Shown piece after piece: positions 1 to 8,469 of a stretch of DNA of 26,045 nt. The translations under genes and the position numbers were made by a program. Source of the stretch: JAAEUE01 sp039180225 (GTDB taxonomy: Bacteria > Pseudomonadota > Alphaproteobacteria > Rhizobiales > CAJQND01); NCBI GenBank assembly GCA_039180225.1, contig JBCDDQ010000018.1:1-26045 (forward strand), in the 5' to 3' direction. The first letter of the stretch is position 1; each line of letters starts with the position of its first letter. Under the pieces are notes generated by a model that had not been told where the DNA came from, ran no database searches, and saw only the letters and a program-made list of their open reading frames with translations.

Positions 1-133
1 GCCAAATCCTCGCCCTTAATTGCCCACAATGCAATGGTGAATCCGCGCCTCCCAAAAGCGCCAGCATGGCGTATTAGCTGTTTATTATTCTCCTGGAGGT
101 AGTATGTGGGGCAGAAGTAAGGAGGGCCTACCC

Positions 134-301
134 ATGTCGAGTAACGGGTACGCATTGGCCAAAAACATAGAGGCTGGGGACGATGATCCTGTGCCGAGCA
201 AGCCAGAAGGGATCAAGGTGAGCCCTGAATTGGACGAAGTTCTGCACATGTTGAATGCGCTGCAAGCACGCCGTTCGAACGGAAATCCCCAAAACGGATA
301 A
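134..301 (+). CDS. Small hypothetical protein (55 aa)
   Basis: This is a short acidic ORF that I do not recognise. I prefer the ATG at 134 because a strong Shine-Dalgarno (GGAGGG at 121-126) sits seven bases upstream. An in-frame ATG at 104 also has a GGAGG at 95-99, but only four bases away, so a 65-aa form is possible. The product has no signal peptide or membrane segment. It has an Asp-rich patch (GDDDP) and a predicted helical C-terminal half (PELDEVLHMLNALQARR). It ends eight bases before the stop of the convergent universal stress gene. The two good ribosome sites are the main reason to believe it is translated. Function is unknown. Confidence 0.5.
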   Translation: MSSNGYALAKNIEAGDDDPVPSKPEGIKVSPELDEVLHMLNALQARRSNGNPQNG

Positions 302-308
302 CGCACTC

Positions 309-815
309 TTAAGCGAGTGCTTCGATCTCGTGCAGCTCAAGGGCGCCCGGGATGACAACAATGGGCACTGGAAACGATCCGGCCTGCTTGCCGGCGAGCT
401 GAGAGACCAAAACTCCAGGCCCTTCGGAGGACGTTGACGCGCCGAGCACGAGGAAGCTGATGTCCTCGTCTTCCTCAATCGCCTCAATGATCTGCTCAGG
501 CTTGGTGCCGTGGCGCACCGCCTCGTGCAAGGTGATCTCTTCAAATCCCCAGCCGTTCAACTTGCGCTGATAGAGGCGGAACACCGCTGCGGCCTTCTGT
601 TCACCCTCTTGTTGGTGAATGGCTTCAACGGTAAGCCAATGTTGGAAGTCTTCGCTCTCCACCACGAAGAGCATTTGCAGATCGCTGCCCGTGTTGCGGG
701 CTCGGCAGGCGGAGAAGTAAACCGCCGATTCGCATTCGGGCGTCTCATCCACAATCACCAGAAACTTGCGTCGGTGACCCTCCACATTTGCCTTGCGGGG
801 TTTGCGCTCTGCCAT
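309..815 (-). CDS. Universal stress protein, UspA family
   Basis: A 168-aa cytoplasmic protein with the UspA fold. The N-terminal strand (KFLVIVDETPECESAVYFS) is the usual Asp-containing nucleotide-binding start. The C-terminal part (FLVLGAS, then PVPIVVIPG) is the usual end, with a degenerate version of the G-2x-G-9x-G-S/T ATP loop between them, so ATP binding is uncertain. The ATG at 815 is preferred over a TTG at 830 because GAGGG lies eight bases before it; that ribosome site overlaps the stop of the upstream gene (827-829). It is therefore the last gene of a minus-strand operon with the TIGR02186 and TauE/SafE genes. Exact stress role cannot be read from the sequence. Confidence 0.85.
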   Translation of the reverse strand: MAERKPRKANVEGHRRKFLVIVDETPECESAVYFSACRARNTGSDLQMLFVVESEDFQHWLTVEAIHQQEGEQKAAAVFRLYQRKLNGWGFEEITLHEAVRHGTKPEQIIEAIEEDEDISFLVLGASTSSEGPGVLVSQLAGKQAGSFPVPIVVIPGALELHEIEALA

Positions 816-826
816 GTTTTTGACCC

Positions 827-1615
827 TCAAGCTTTGCGGAAAAGTGCCGCAGCCCCCATGCCCGCCGCCAAAGCCAGGATCACCGATATGATGCCGTAGA
901 TCAATGGTTGTTGGTGGGCCAGCTCGTAGATGAACCGCTCAACGCCGCTCTTTTCAATTTTGAGATTTGTTGTGTAGTTGCCAATCAGCTTGCCGCCCCG
1001 AAAGGTGTAGACATCTGCCGTATAGTCTCCGAGCGGCACATTGGCGGGCAGCTCGAACTCGGCCCTGAAGAGATGCTGGCCGGTGAAATCAATGGCGCCC
1101 TTCAGTTCCTGATAGAGGTTTTGCGACTGATGGACCCGCACCACGGCGGCGGCGTAATCCTTGGCGTTGCCTTGAGTGAACCCGGTGGATGACAAGATGA
1201 GCTTGCCTTGCAGGCTGGTGAAGCCGATGCCGTTCTGCAGAAGCGTGTAGGAGGGGGCGATCTCTGAGACGGGCCGGGTGGAGAGGGTGGCGTAATAACC
1301 TGGCACAGAATCAAAGGTGGCGCTTTCCCGGTTCACCCAGAGGCCGGCAATACGCTCCTTCTTACGGACGCGCATTTCGCGTTCTGGACCGCGCACCACG
1401 ATGATCATGTCCAGCAAGGCAAGGTTGTCGATGTCGCCCTGATTGACGATGGCACCGAAGAGCAGAACATTGACGCCTGCAAAGTCTGTCTTTACCGCCA
1501 CATGGTGGGTCGCCAAGTCTGCCTCCACACCCTCTGCCCGGGCGGCCGGGGTAGGCGGCGCCAGGGCGGCGCCGGTCAGCAGAAGCAAAAGTGATAAGGC
1601 AAGAGCGCGGATCAT
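827..1615 (-). CDS. TIGR02186 / Alph_Pro_TM family membrane-anchored protein
   Basis: A 262-aa protein matching the alphaproteobacterial TIGR02186 (PF09608) family. It has an N-terminal signal peptide (hydrophobic run at residues 5-20, Ala-rich cleavage region near 25), a periplasmic beta-rich domain with the family-like FGAIVNQGDIDNLALLDMII region, and one C-terminal membrane helix (about 236-258) ending in a short basic tail. The start codon shares one base with the stop of the upstream TauE/SafE gene (TGATG), so the two are translationally coupled. The family has no known biochemical function. Constant pairing with TauE/SafE permeases suggests an accessory periplasmic subunit of the transporter; this is inference. 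Confidence 0.85.
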   Translation of the reverse strand: MIRALALSLLLLLTGAALAPPTPAARAEGVEADLATHHVAVKTDFAGVNVLLFGAIVNQGDIDNLALLDMIIVVRGPEREMRVRKKERIAGLWVNRESATFDSVPGYYATLSTRPVSEIAPSYTLLQNGIGFTSLQGKLILSSTGFTQGNAKDYAAAVVRVHQSQNLYQELKGAIDFTGQHLFRAEFELPANVPLGDYTADVYTFRGGKLIGNYTTNLKIEKSGVERFIYELAHQQPLIYGIISVILALAAGMGAAALFRKA

Positions 1616-2541
1616 CAGTGTGCCTCCAGTGCCGGTGCCAGCGAGTAGAGTTCTGAGGGCTCGATCACCAGATCAAAGCCGAGCTTGAAGCACATGCCGA
1701 GCACCATGAGCGCGAGCAGGGCGCGCAGCTGTTCGCCCTTGAGCTTTTGACCGGCAATGGCGCCGATTTGTGCCCCAATCACGCCGCCGGCCATGAGCAT
1801 GAGGGCCAGCACCACATCAACGGTTTGGTTTTGCACCGAGTGCAGGACGGTGACCAATGCGGTGACGAATACGATCTGGAACAGCGAGGTGCCCACCACG
1901 ACGCTTGTGGGCATGCGCAGCAGGTAGATCATGGCCGGCACCATGATGAAGCCGCCGCCCACACCCATGATAGCGGCCAGCAAGCCCACAAGAAGGCCAA
2001 CAAGGATGGGCGGGATGGCGCTGATATAGAGCTTGGAGCGCTTGAAGCGCATTTTGAAGGGTAGCTTGTGGATCCAGTTGTGCTGACCCGGCCGGCGCGC
2101 TGGCGGGGCGTTGCCGGACTTGGATTTGTAGTAGGTGCGCACGGACTCCAGCAGCATCAAGGTGCCTATGAACCCGAGGAAGAACACGTAGCTCAGCGAA
2201 ATAACCAGATCCACCTGGCCCATCTGACGCAGGACTTTCACCAGGGCCACGCCTATGAATGAGCCCACCACGCCGCCGGCCAGCAGCACCAGACCCATCT
2301 TTACATCGACGTTCTTGCGTCGCCATTGCGCGATGGAGCCGGAGACGGAAGAAGCCACAATCTGGTTTGCTTCCGTGGCGACCGCCACGGCCGGTGGGAT
2401 GCCGGTGAAAATCAGCAGCGGGGTCATCAGAAAGCCACCGCCCACACCGAACATGCCGGACAGAAAGCCCACAACCCCGCCCATACCGAGAACGAGAAAG
2501 ACGTTCATAGACTGTTCGGCTATGGGAAGATAAATCTGCAT
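1615..2541 (-). CDS. TauE/SafE family sulfite/organosulfonate exporter-like permease
   Basis: A 308-aa inner-membrane protein with two homologous halves, each carrying the family signature: GMFGVGGGFLMTPLL near residue 30 and IMGVGGGFIMVPAM near 190. About eight hydrophobic helices can be drawn, with a hydrophilic loop around residues 135-165. TauE/SafE proteins move sulfite, sulfoacetate or related anions; the substrate here is not evident. The start at 2541 is kept because the N-terminus MQIYLPIAE is, from memory, conserved in relatives, although the ribosome site is weak. It is the first gene of the operon running to the universal stress gene and is divergent from the DUF1194 gene. Confidence 0.88.
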   Translation of the reverse strand: MQIYLPIAEQSMNVFLVLGMGGVVGFLSGMFGVGGGFLMTPLLIFTGIPPAVAVATEANQIVASSVSGSIAQWRRKNVDVKMGLVLLAGGVVGSFIGVALVKVLRQMGQVDLVISLSYVFFLGFIGTLMLLESVRTYYKSKSGNAPPARRPGQHNWIHKLPFKMRFKRSKLYISAIPPILVGLLVGLLAAIMGVGGGFIMVPAMIYLLRMPTSVVVGTSLFQIVFVTALVTVLHSVQNQTVDVVLALMLMAGGVIGAQIGAIAGQKLKGEQLRALLALMVLGMCFKLGFDLVIEPSELYSLAPALEAH

Positions 2542-2610
2542 AAAGGCTCAACAGGCGGCAAATTGAGTGTGATGTCGCGATTTGCCCGAAAGGGCAACCG
2601 GGAGACAGGA

Positions 2611-3582
2611 ATGCGAGAGCGTTACCGAGGGGAGCGTGTCCGATCGTGCGCTGCCCAATGCGCCAAAATCGGGCGGGCCGTCAATGCGACATATACGCGG
2701 ATGCTTTTGTGCTTTGTGCTCATCGGCATCGGCGTTTTGGTTGGCGCGCCGCTTCAGGCACAAACCCCCGTGGCGCTTGAGCTGGTTCTTGCGGTCGACA
2801 CGTCCACAAGTGTGGACGGCGAAGAATTCGCCCTCCAGCAACAGGGCTTTGCCGATGCGTTCCGGCATCGCGATGTGATTGGCGCTATCGAGCGGGCCGG
2901 GCAGGGCGGTGTGGCGGTGACACTTGTTCACTGGTCCGGAGAGGGCCAGCAAACAACGTCCGTTGGATGGACCATCGTCAAGGATGCACAAAGCGCGCGG
3001 GCATTGGCCGCCCGGATTGAGCAATCGGGCCGGCAACTGAAAGGCTTCACAGATATTGCCGGGGCCTTACGGTTTGCTCTGGCGGCCCTGCAGGGCAACG
3101 CGATTCAGGGACGGCGGCAGGTGATTGACGTTTCGGGAGACGGCACGAGCAACGGACCTTCAGCGGCGAGCGCCCGCGATGTGGCTGTGGCCGCCGGCGT
3201 TACGGTGAACGGCTTGGTGATCCATAATGAGGATATTGATCTCGGCGAGTTGGCCAAGATCAATCTGTTCGACCACTACAAGACCCACGTTGTGGGCGGG
3301 CCCGGTGCATTCCTCATGGCGGCGAAGGACTTCCAGGACTTCCGGATCGCGATCCGCAAGAAGCTGGTGCGCGAGATCATCGGGCCAATCCTGTCGAAGG
3401 ACCGGTCAGGCTTCCGCAATCGAATAGCCGGACGTGGAGATGGGCAGCGTGCGGACGCGTTCCCCGGTGGCGGCGAAAATCGCATTGGCGAGCGCCGGCG
3501 CTGCGGGGGGTGTTCCGGGCTCGCCCACACCGCCCGGCAAGTTGGCGCTGGGCACGAGGTGGACCTCCACCGCCGGCGCTGA
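2611..3582 (+). CDS. Secreted DUF1194 (VWA-like) domain protein with overlapping C-terminus
   Basis: A DUF1194 protein, a family related to von Willebrand factor A domains. The domain starts with ELVLAVDTSTSVDGEEF, a MIDAS-like D-x-S/T-x-S motif, followed by VIDVSGDGTSNG, the second acidic strand. A hydrophobic signal sequence (LLCFVLIGIGVLVGAPLQAQ) precedes it. Start choice is uncertain: ATG 2611 has GGGAG nearby, ATG 2572 gives a longer form, ATG 2701 begins right at the signal core. The conserved domain seems finished near 3390. The rest, to 3582, is an Arg/Gly-rich read through the antisense of the convergent oxidoreductase gene, so the natural stop may be lost or frameshifted. Likely periplasmic; role unknown. 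Confidence 0.75.
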   Translation: MRERYRGERVRSCAAQCAKIGRAVNATYTRMLLCFVLIGIGVLVGAPLQAQTPVALELVLAVDTSTSVDGEEFALQQQGFADAFRHRDVIGAIERAGQGGVAVTLVHWSGEGQQTTSVGWTIVKDAQSARALAARIEQSGRQLKGFTDIAGALRFALAALQGNAIQGRRQVIDVSGDGTSNGPSAASARDVAVAAGVTVNGLVIHNEDIDLGELAKINLFDHYKTHVVGGPGAFLMAAKDFQDFRIAIRKKLVREIIGPILSKDRSGFRNRIAGRGDGQRADAFPGGGENRIGERRRCGGCSGLAHTARQVGAGHEVDLHRRR

Positions 3583-5679
3583 TCCCAGTTTCAACATCTC
3601 ATACTCATCGAAATTGCCCTGAGTGACCTTGCCTTGCTCCACGGTGATTTCGCCAAAGGCGGCGGCTGTGAGGCCAAAGATGAAGCCACCCTGCATTTGC
3701 GCTTCCACCAGGCTCGGATTGATCACTGTGCCGCAGTCGCACACCAGCACCGCACGCTCAAGGGTAACCGTTTTGTCTTCGTCCACAGAGACGTCAAGAA
3801 CCGCTCCAACTGTGGAGCGGAAGGAGCTGTGCACCGCCAGTCCACGGCCTTTGCCATTGCCACGCGGACCGGCCCACTGAGCTTTCTCCATCAGCAGCTT
3901 CAGGACGGCCGCCTCCGGGCTTGCGGGCGGCAGGTTGGCAAGCCGGAACGCTGCCGGATCTACCCCTGCGCTTGCTGCACATTCATCGGCGAAACACTCC
4001 ATGAAGAAGCCGTTGTTGGAGTGGCCCACCGAACGCCAGAAGCCCACTGGGATGCCGGTGTCCACATCCACCGCGGAGACCTGCCAAGCCTTTGGTTTAT
4101 AGGGTGATTTCAGGACACCCTCCAACGTGGCTTCATCCTGATCGGCCGGCGCTGGCATGCCCAACACACGGGGCAAGTATGACGCAAACACTGAGGGCGA
4201 ACCGATCTCGGCCTTCAGAACCTGCAATTTGCCGGAGGCGTTCAGACCTGCGCTCATCTTTGCAATGGCGCCGGGGCGGTAGTCGTCGTGGCGCATATCT
4301 TCTTCGCGCGACCATACCACCTGGACCGGCCGGCCTTTCATTGCCAAAGCGACCTTGGTTGCATAAATTGCAAAATCGGTTTCCGCCCTGCGTCCGAACC
4401 CGCCGCCTGCGTAGGTGACGTGAACTTTGACCTCACTGGCCGGACCAACCGCTGCCGCCGCCCATCTTGTTGCGGTTTGCGATTGGGTGGGCGACCAGAC
4501 TTCCACAGTGTCGTCTTCTTTCCACCAAGCCGTGGTGTTCATCGGCTCCATGGTGGCGTGTGCGAGATATGGGGTCTCGTAGAACGCTTCGACCGTTTTC
4601 GCTGCCTGCTCAAAATGCAATGGGATATCTCGCCGACTGTCGGAGCGGGTGTAGTCCTCCGCCTCTATTCGGCGCTTCAAATCGGCCTTAACTTTGGCGC
4701 TGTCGGCAAACTCGTCCGGCCATTCATACGTTATGTCCAAGGCCTCAACGGCCTGCTTTGCCCGCCAGGTGTTGTCGGCCACTACGGCGACGGCAGTCTC
4801 CAGGTTGACGATGTCGATAATGCCGTGGCGTTCGCGCACTCCGCCCTCGGCAATGGATTTGATTTTCGCGCCAAATACAGGCGCTTGCTGGAGCGCGGCG
4901 TATATCATGTTGGGCAAACGCACATCGATGCCGTACTGCGCAGCTCCGCGCACTTTCTCTTCCACGTCCAGGCGGGGGAGGCTTTTGCCAATGACTTTGA
5001 ACTCTGCGGGCTTTCGCAACGCAATCTCCAAAGGCGGAGTTTGCTCCAGTGCAAGCTCTGCGAGCTCACCGAATGTTGCTGACTTGGTCCCGTCAGGGTT
5101 GGAGAACGCTGTGTGCTTCTGAACCAGCTCGCCAGGCGGTACGCCCAGCTTCTGCGCTGCTGCGGCTTTGAGCATTTCACGCGCCGTGGCGCCAGCCTGG
5201 CGCAAGGGTGTCCAGTTGCCGACGATGGCCGTGGAGCCGCCCGTCGCCACCATGCGCATTGCGGCGACAGCTCGCTGAGAGAACCAGGTGACCGGTCCGG
5301 CTTCCTCTTCCGGCCGCCGGTTCAGGAACATGGTCCAATTGGCATACGCGCTCAGTTCTTCAGTGGGGTGCGTGACAGTTATATTGGCCGCTTCAACATC
5401 GATCCCCAGTTCTTCCGCCACCAGCTGAGCCATGCCGGTGTATGTGCCCTGGCCCATCTCCAAGAACGGCACGTAGATGGTGATGTTGTTGTCAGGTGCC
5501 ACATTGATCCAGGCCGTCAAATCAACTGACCCGCCGTCGCTCTTCTGCGCGCCCAGGCCCTTTAAGTCGAGCGAGGCCAGGTATCCTGTGCCAATTCCCA
5601 TCCCGGCGATGGCAACGCCGGCGATTGAGGCGCCGCCAATGAGGAATATGCGGCGGGTCAGGGAGCGCGTCTCGCTCAT
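3406..5679 (-). CDS. Molybdopterin-binding large subunit, xanthine dehydrogenase family (IorB-like)
   Basis: A 757-aa molybdenum hydroxylase large subunit of the isoquinoline 1-oxidoreductase/aldehyde oxidase type. The N-terminus has a twin-arginine signal (T-R-R-I-F-L at residues 8-13, then a hydrophobic stretch), so it is probably exported folded with its cofactor. Visible family motifs are EMGQGTYTGMAQLVAEELG, the cofactor loop GGGFGRRAETDFA, and the C-terminal GVGEPGTPPAAPALANAI containing the catalytic Glu near residue 720. It overlaps the small subunit gene by four bases (ATGA), so the two are co-translated. Such enzymes hydroxylate N-heterocycles or oxidise aldehydes, usually passing electrons to a cytochrome c; no cytochrome gene is next to it. 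Substrate unknown. Confidence 0.9.
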   Translation of the reverse strand: MSETRSLTRRIFLIGGASIAGVAIAGMGIGTGYLASLDLKGLGAQKSDGGSVDLTAWINVAPDNNITIYVPFLEMGQGTYTGMAQLVAEELGIDVEAANITVTHPTEELSAYANWTMFLNRRPEEEAGPVTWFSQRAVAAMRMVATGGSTAIVGNWTPLRQAGATAREMLKAAAAQKLGVPPGELVQKHTAFSNPDGTKSATFGELAELALEQTPPLEIALRKPAEFKVIGKSLPRLDVEEKVRGAAQYGIDVRLPNMIYAALQQAPVFGAKIKSIAEGGVRERHGIIDIVNLETAVAVVADNTWRAKQAVEALDITYEWPDEFADSAKVKADLKRRIEAEDYTRSDSRRDIPLHFEQAAKTVEAFYETPYLAHATMEPMNTTAWWKEDDTVEVWSPTQSQTATRWAAAAVGPASEVKVHVTYAGGGFGRRAETDFAIYATKVALAMKGRPVQVVWSREEDMRHDDYRPGAIAKMSAGLNASGKLQVLKAEIGSPSVFASYLPRVLGMPAPADQDEATLEGVLKSPYKPKAWQVSAVDVDTGIPVGFWRSVGHSNNGFFMECFADECAASAGVDPAAFRLANLPPASPEAAVLKLLMEKAQWAGPRGNGKGRGLAVHSSFRSTVGAVLDVSVDEDKTVTLERAVLVCDCGTVINPSLVEAQMQGGFIFGLTAAAFGEITVEQGKVTQGNFDEYEMLKLGSAPAVEVHLVPSANLPGGVGEPGTPPAAPALANAIFAATGERVRTLPISTSGYSIAEA

Positions 5680-6146
5680 GACTGACCACCGCCCTTCTTG
5701 AGCTCGGCAGCGCGGCGCACGGCTTTGCGGATCCTATCGTATGTGCCGCAGCGGCAAATGTTGGTCAGAGCTGCGTTGATGTCTTCATCGCTGGGTTCTG
5801 GGGTCTGTTCGAGCAGGGCGGAGGCAGCCATGATGAAGCCGGGCTGGCAATACCCGCACTGGGGAACCTGATGCTCTACCCAGGCTTGCTGGACGGCATT
5901 CAGCGTGTCAGCGCTGGCGAGCGTTTCTATGGTGCGAATATCGGTGCCTTCCACGCTTTCCACCGACGTGATGCAGGAGCGGGTGGCCTCTCCGTCGACC
6001 GAGACTGTGCAGGCTCCGCATAAACCCGCTCCGCAACCAAACTTCGTGCCCGTCAGATTAAGCTCATCACGCAGCACCCAGAGCAGCGGCATTTCGCCTT
6101 CCACATCCAGGTCATGGCCCTTGCCGTTGATGGTCAGCCTCGCCAT
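5676..6146 (-). CDS. (2Fe-2S)-binding small subunit, xanthine dehydrogenase family (IorA-like)
   Basis: A 156-aa iron-sulfur subunit that pairs with the adjacent large subunit. The plant-ferredoxin-type cluster is held by Cys38, 43, 46 and 58 (FGCGAGLCGACTVSVDG region). The second cluster is held by Cys97 and 100 (QCGYCQPGF) and Cys131 and 133 (NICRCGTY). All eight cysteines are intact and the length is normal for the family. It has no signal peptide, so it probably travels through the Tat system bound to its partner. The start at 6146 has a GAGG about nine bases upstream. It is the promoter-proximal gene of the pair. Confidence 0.93.
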   Translation of the reverse strand: MARLTINGKGHDLDVEGEMPLLWVLRDELNLTGTKFGCGAGLCGACTVSVDGEATRSCITSVESVEGTDIRTIETLASADTLNAVQQAWVEHQVPQCGYCQPGFIMAASALLEQTPEPSDEDINAALTNICRCGTYDRIRKAVRRAAELKKGGGQS

Positions 6147-6459
6147 ATCGTTTACCTCACTCCGGCCCGCCGCCGTTTACTGGTCTCCTTTACGAGCAAA
6201 GATGCCTTATGGGTCAAAGTTTGCCCGCCCACTCCCCATTAGGACGGTTGCTGTACCATGAAGTCCGCTGCAACCCTATGCCCAAGTGTTCTTGCCACTT
6301 TCAGTGTAACAAAAACGATCGACAGGTCGAAGGCGTATAAACCCGCGCTCCCTCAAACACTTGTGATTGCCCTTACCCCGACAAGCTTGCTAACCCAACC
6401 CTTGGAGACGATGTATTATCGGTCACTTAAACCCCTGGATGGCAGCGGAAAGGAGCGTT
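6147..6459. other. Divergent intergenic region
   Basis: These 313 bases separate the iorA-like gene from the secreted protein at 6460, so promoters for both directions should lie here. On the minus strand a TTGACC (6212-6217) could be a -35 element, but the matching -10 is poor. A short inverted repeat (TCGAC, two bases, GTCGA) lies at 6319-6330. I see no RNA gene, and the reading frames crossing it do not look like proteins. Confidence 0.4.
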
Positions 6460-7104
6460 ATGCGTCTATCGTTCGTAAAAGGTATGGCTTTGGCTGCTCT
6501 CTTGGCGCTTGGCGCGCAAGCCGTTAACGCGCAAAAGGCACCGAAGATCACAGGCGGCTCTCAAATTCGCCTGTTCGAAGCTTGGGCCCAGTTTCCTTAT
6601 CCGAGCTGGCACAAAACAGATAACGCCCTAGCGGAATCGCTCATGTCGCGCCAACAGGAGGCCAATACCTTCGTGTTGGCCATGGTGCCCAAAAATGAGA
6701 GTTTTAAAAAGTGGACGAAGCAATACACGCTTTTCGGCCATTGGAATGAAACCCTGACCTTGCCAAATTTTATCAACAGTTCGATCCATATCTTTCGCGT
6801 CGCCTGTGGGGCGGAAAACCTTAAAGTGCGCAAAATTGCGCGCCAGCCCAATTCTGGGCTTGTGGTCGTGTTCTGCTCCAACAGTCCAAAGGGTCCCAAG
6901 CACTATGGCTACGGAGATGGGGTCGGCGAGGTTGTTGTGTTATGGATGGGCCAGCATAAGAATACGTTTGTGAAAGTCTACCAGTACTGGCGCGGAGACA
7001 GTTTCGACTTGAACGATCCATCGTCCTGGCCGGTGTCCACCCAGCGTCTGGACCGCAGTGTGCTGGAGTTTGCCGGAATAAAGCTGTTGCCCTACAACCC
7101 GTAA
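6460..7104 (+). CDS. Secreted hypothetical protein (214 aa)
   Basis: I do not recognise this family. The ATG at 6460 is chosen because AAGGAG lies five bases before it and because it starts a clean signal peptide: basic MRLSFVK, a hydrophobic core ALAALLALGA, and a likely cleavage after AVNA. The mature part is rich in aromatic residues (many Trp, Phe, Tyr) and has only two cysteines (in VACGAENL and VFCSNS), which could form a disulfide in the periplasm. It lies nine bases before the AtuA-family gene on the same strand, so they are probably co-transcribed, although a functional link is not obvious. Confidence 0.75.
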   Translation: MRLSFVKGMALAALLALGAQAVNAQKAPKITGGSQIRLFEAWAQFPYPSWHKTDNALAESLMSRQQEANTFVLAMVPKNESFKKWTKQYTLFGHWNETLTLPNFINSSIHIFRVACGAENLKVRKIARQPNSGLVVVFCSNSPKGPKHYGYGDGVGEVVVLWMGQHKNTFVKVYQYWRGDSFDLNDPSSWPVSTQRLDRSVLEFAGIKLLPYNP

Positions 7105-7113
7105 GCTCATGAC

Positions 7114-8469
7114 ATGAAAACCATTTACGTTGCCTGCGGCGCCGGTTTCGGGGGTGATCGGTTCGATGCATCCGGCCCCTTGATCGACCATCTCGCGGGC
7201 CGGGACGGTCCCCGTTTTTTGATCTTCGAAACGCTGGCGGAGCGCACATTGGCGATCGCCCAAAACCAGATGTTGCGCGGCGAAGGGCCGGGGTATTCGG
7301 AGTATCTGGAACGGTATCTGGCGCCTGTGCTCAAACCCTGCCAAGAGGCCGGCATCAAAATCATCAGCAATTTGGGTGCCGCGAACGTGGCTGGTGCAGG
7401 CCGACGCGCGCGAGAACTGGCCGATGGGCTTGGTCTGGACACGCTCAAGATCGCAGTTGTGGAGGGCGACGATCTGCTCTGCGTCACCTCTGAGGACGCG
7501 ATTGCCGGCATGGAACCCGTGGAGGGGACCTCCATAGAAAGACCTCTCGTCGGGGCTAATGTCTACCTTGGAGCGCGTCCGATTGCGCAGGCGCTGGAAC
7601 TTGGCGCGGATGTGGTGCTGACCGGACGCTGCACGGATGCGGCTCTGACCTTGGGCCCTGTCGTGCACGCTTTTGATGTGGACGTCGACGATCTGCACAT
7701 GTTGGCGGCGGGCACCCTGGCGGGTCATCTGCTGGAATGCGGGCCTCAAGTCACGGGAGCTTACTTCGCCGACCCTCCCTACAAGAACGTGCCGGATCTG
7801 GCGAATGTCGGCTATCCGGTTGGGGAAATCAGTGATGATGGGAACATTGTCATCACCAAGCCTGCAGGCACCGGCGGTTTGGTTTCAGAGGCGACGGTCA
7901 AGGAGCAGATCCTCTATGAAATGCACGATCCTGCCAACTATCTGACACCCGATGTGACTTTGGACGTGTCTGAAGTGCAGGCATTGCAGGATGGGCCGGA
8001 CCGGGTGCGTGTGGCGGGCGCGCGCGGAAAGCCGCCTCCCGCCACACTTAAGGCAACGGTGTCAATGGATGCAGGCTATCTGGGGGAAGCGGAAATGTCT
8101 TATGCTGGCCCCAATGCTCGTGCGCGGGCCGAGCTGGCCATTGAGATCCTGCGTCAGCGGTTTCAGCGTCTGGCCATTTCCTGTCCGGTGCGGTTTGATG
8201 TGTTGGGGATCATGAGCGTGTTTGATGATGACGATGGCCATCTGCGCGCTGCTGCTGCATCTGGCGTAGACGGAGATCTCAGAGTGAGGGTGGCGGCGCG
8301 ATCTGATGACCGCGATGAACTGGAGCGCATCGCCACTGAAGTTTACAGCCTCTGGGTGACCGGTCCGGCGGGTGGTGCAGGGTTTCGAAAGCACCTGTCC
8401 TCAAAGGTCAAAACGGCCTCAGTTCTGGTCGACCCAAACTTGCCGGATGTAACGGTGAGGCTGGTGTGA
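7114..8469 (+). CDS. AtuA family protein (acyclic terpene utilisation, DUF1446)
   Basis: A 451-aa cytoplasmic protein of the AtuA/DUF1446 family, named for the Pseudomonas citronellol/geraniol cluster, in which AtuA itself has no proven reaction. Recognisable family segments are the glycine-rich N-terminus (CGAGFGGDRFDAS), IISNLGAANVAGAGR, VLTGRCTDAALTLGP, and the KPAGTGGLVSEATVKEQILYEMHDP region. The length fits the N-terminal module alone; the C-terminal module that is fused in some relatives is encoded by the next gene, which overlaps its stop by one base. The classical neighbours (geranyl-CoA carboxylase subunits, acyl-CoA dehydrogenases) are not present here, so the substrate is open. 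Confidence 0.85.
   Translation: MKTIYVACGAGFGGDRFDASGPLIDHLAGRDGPRFLIFETLAERTLAIAQNQMLRGEGPGYSEYLERYLAPVLKPCQEAGIKIISNLGAANVAGAGRRARELADGLGLDTLKIAVVEGDDLLCVTSEDAIAGMEPVEGTSIERPLVGANVYLGARPIAQALELGADVVLTGRCTDAALTLGPVVHAFDVDVDDLHMLAAGTLAGHLLECGPQVTGAYFADPPYKNVPDLANVGYPVGEISDDGNIVITKPAGTGGLVSEATVKEQILYEMHDPANYLTPDVTLDVSEVQALQDGPDRVRVAGARGKPPPATLKATVSMDAGYLGEAEMSYAGPNARARAELAIEILRQRFQRLAISCPVRFDVLGIMSVFDDDDGHLRAAAASGVDGDLRVRVAARSDDRDELERIATEVYSLWVTGPAGGAGFRKHLSSKVKTASVLVDPNLPDVTVRLV

Noticed and set aside
4288..5082. 264-aa plus-strand reading frame opposite the molybdenum enzyme gene
   Set aside because: It is antisense to a well-conserved enzyme and has the composition of an antisense shadow.
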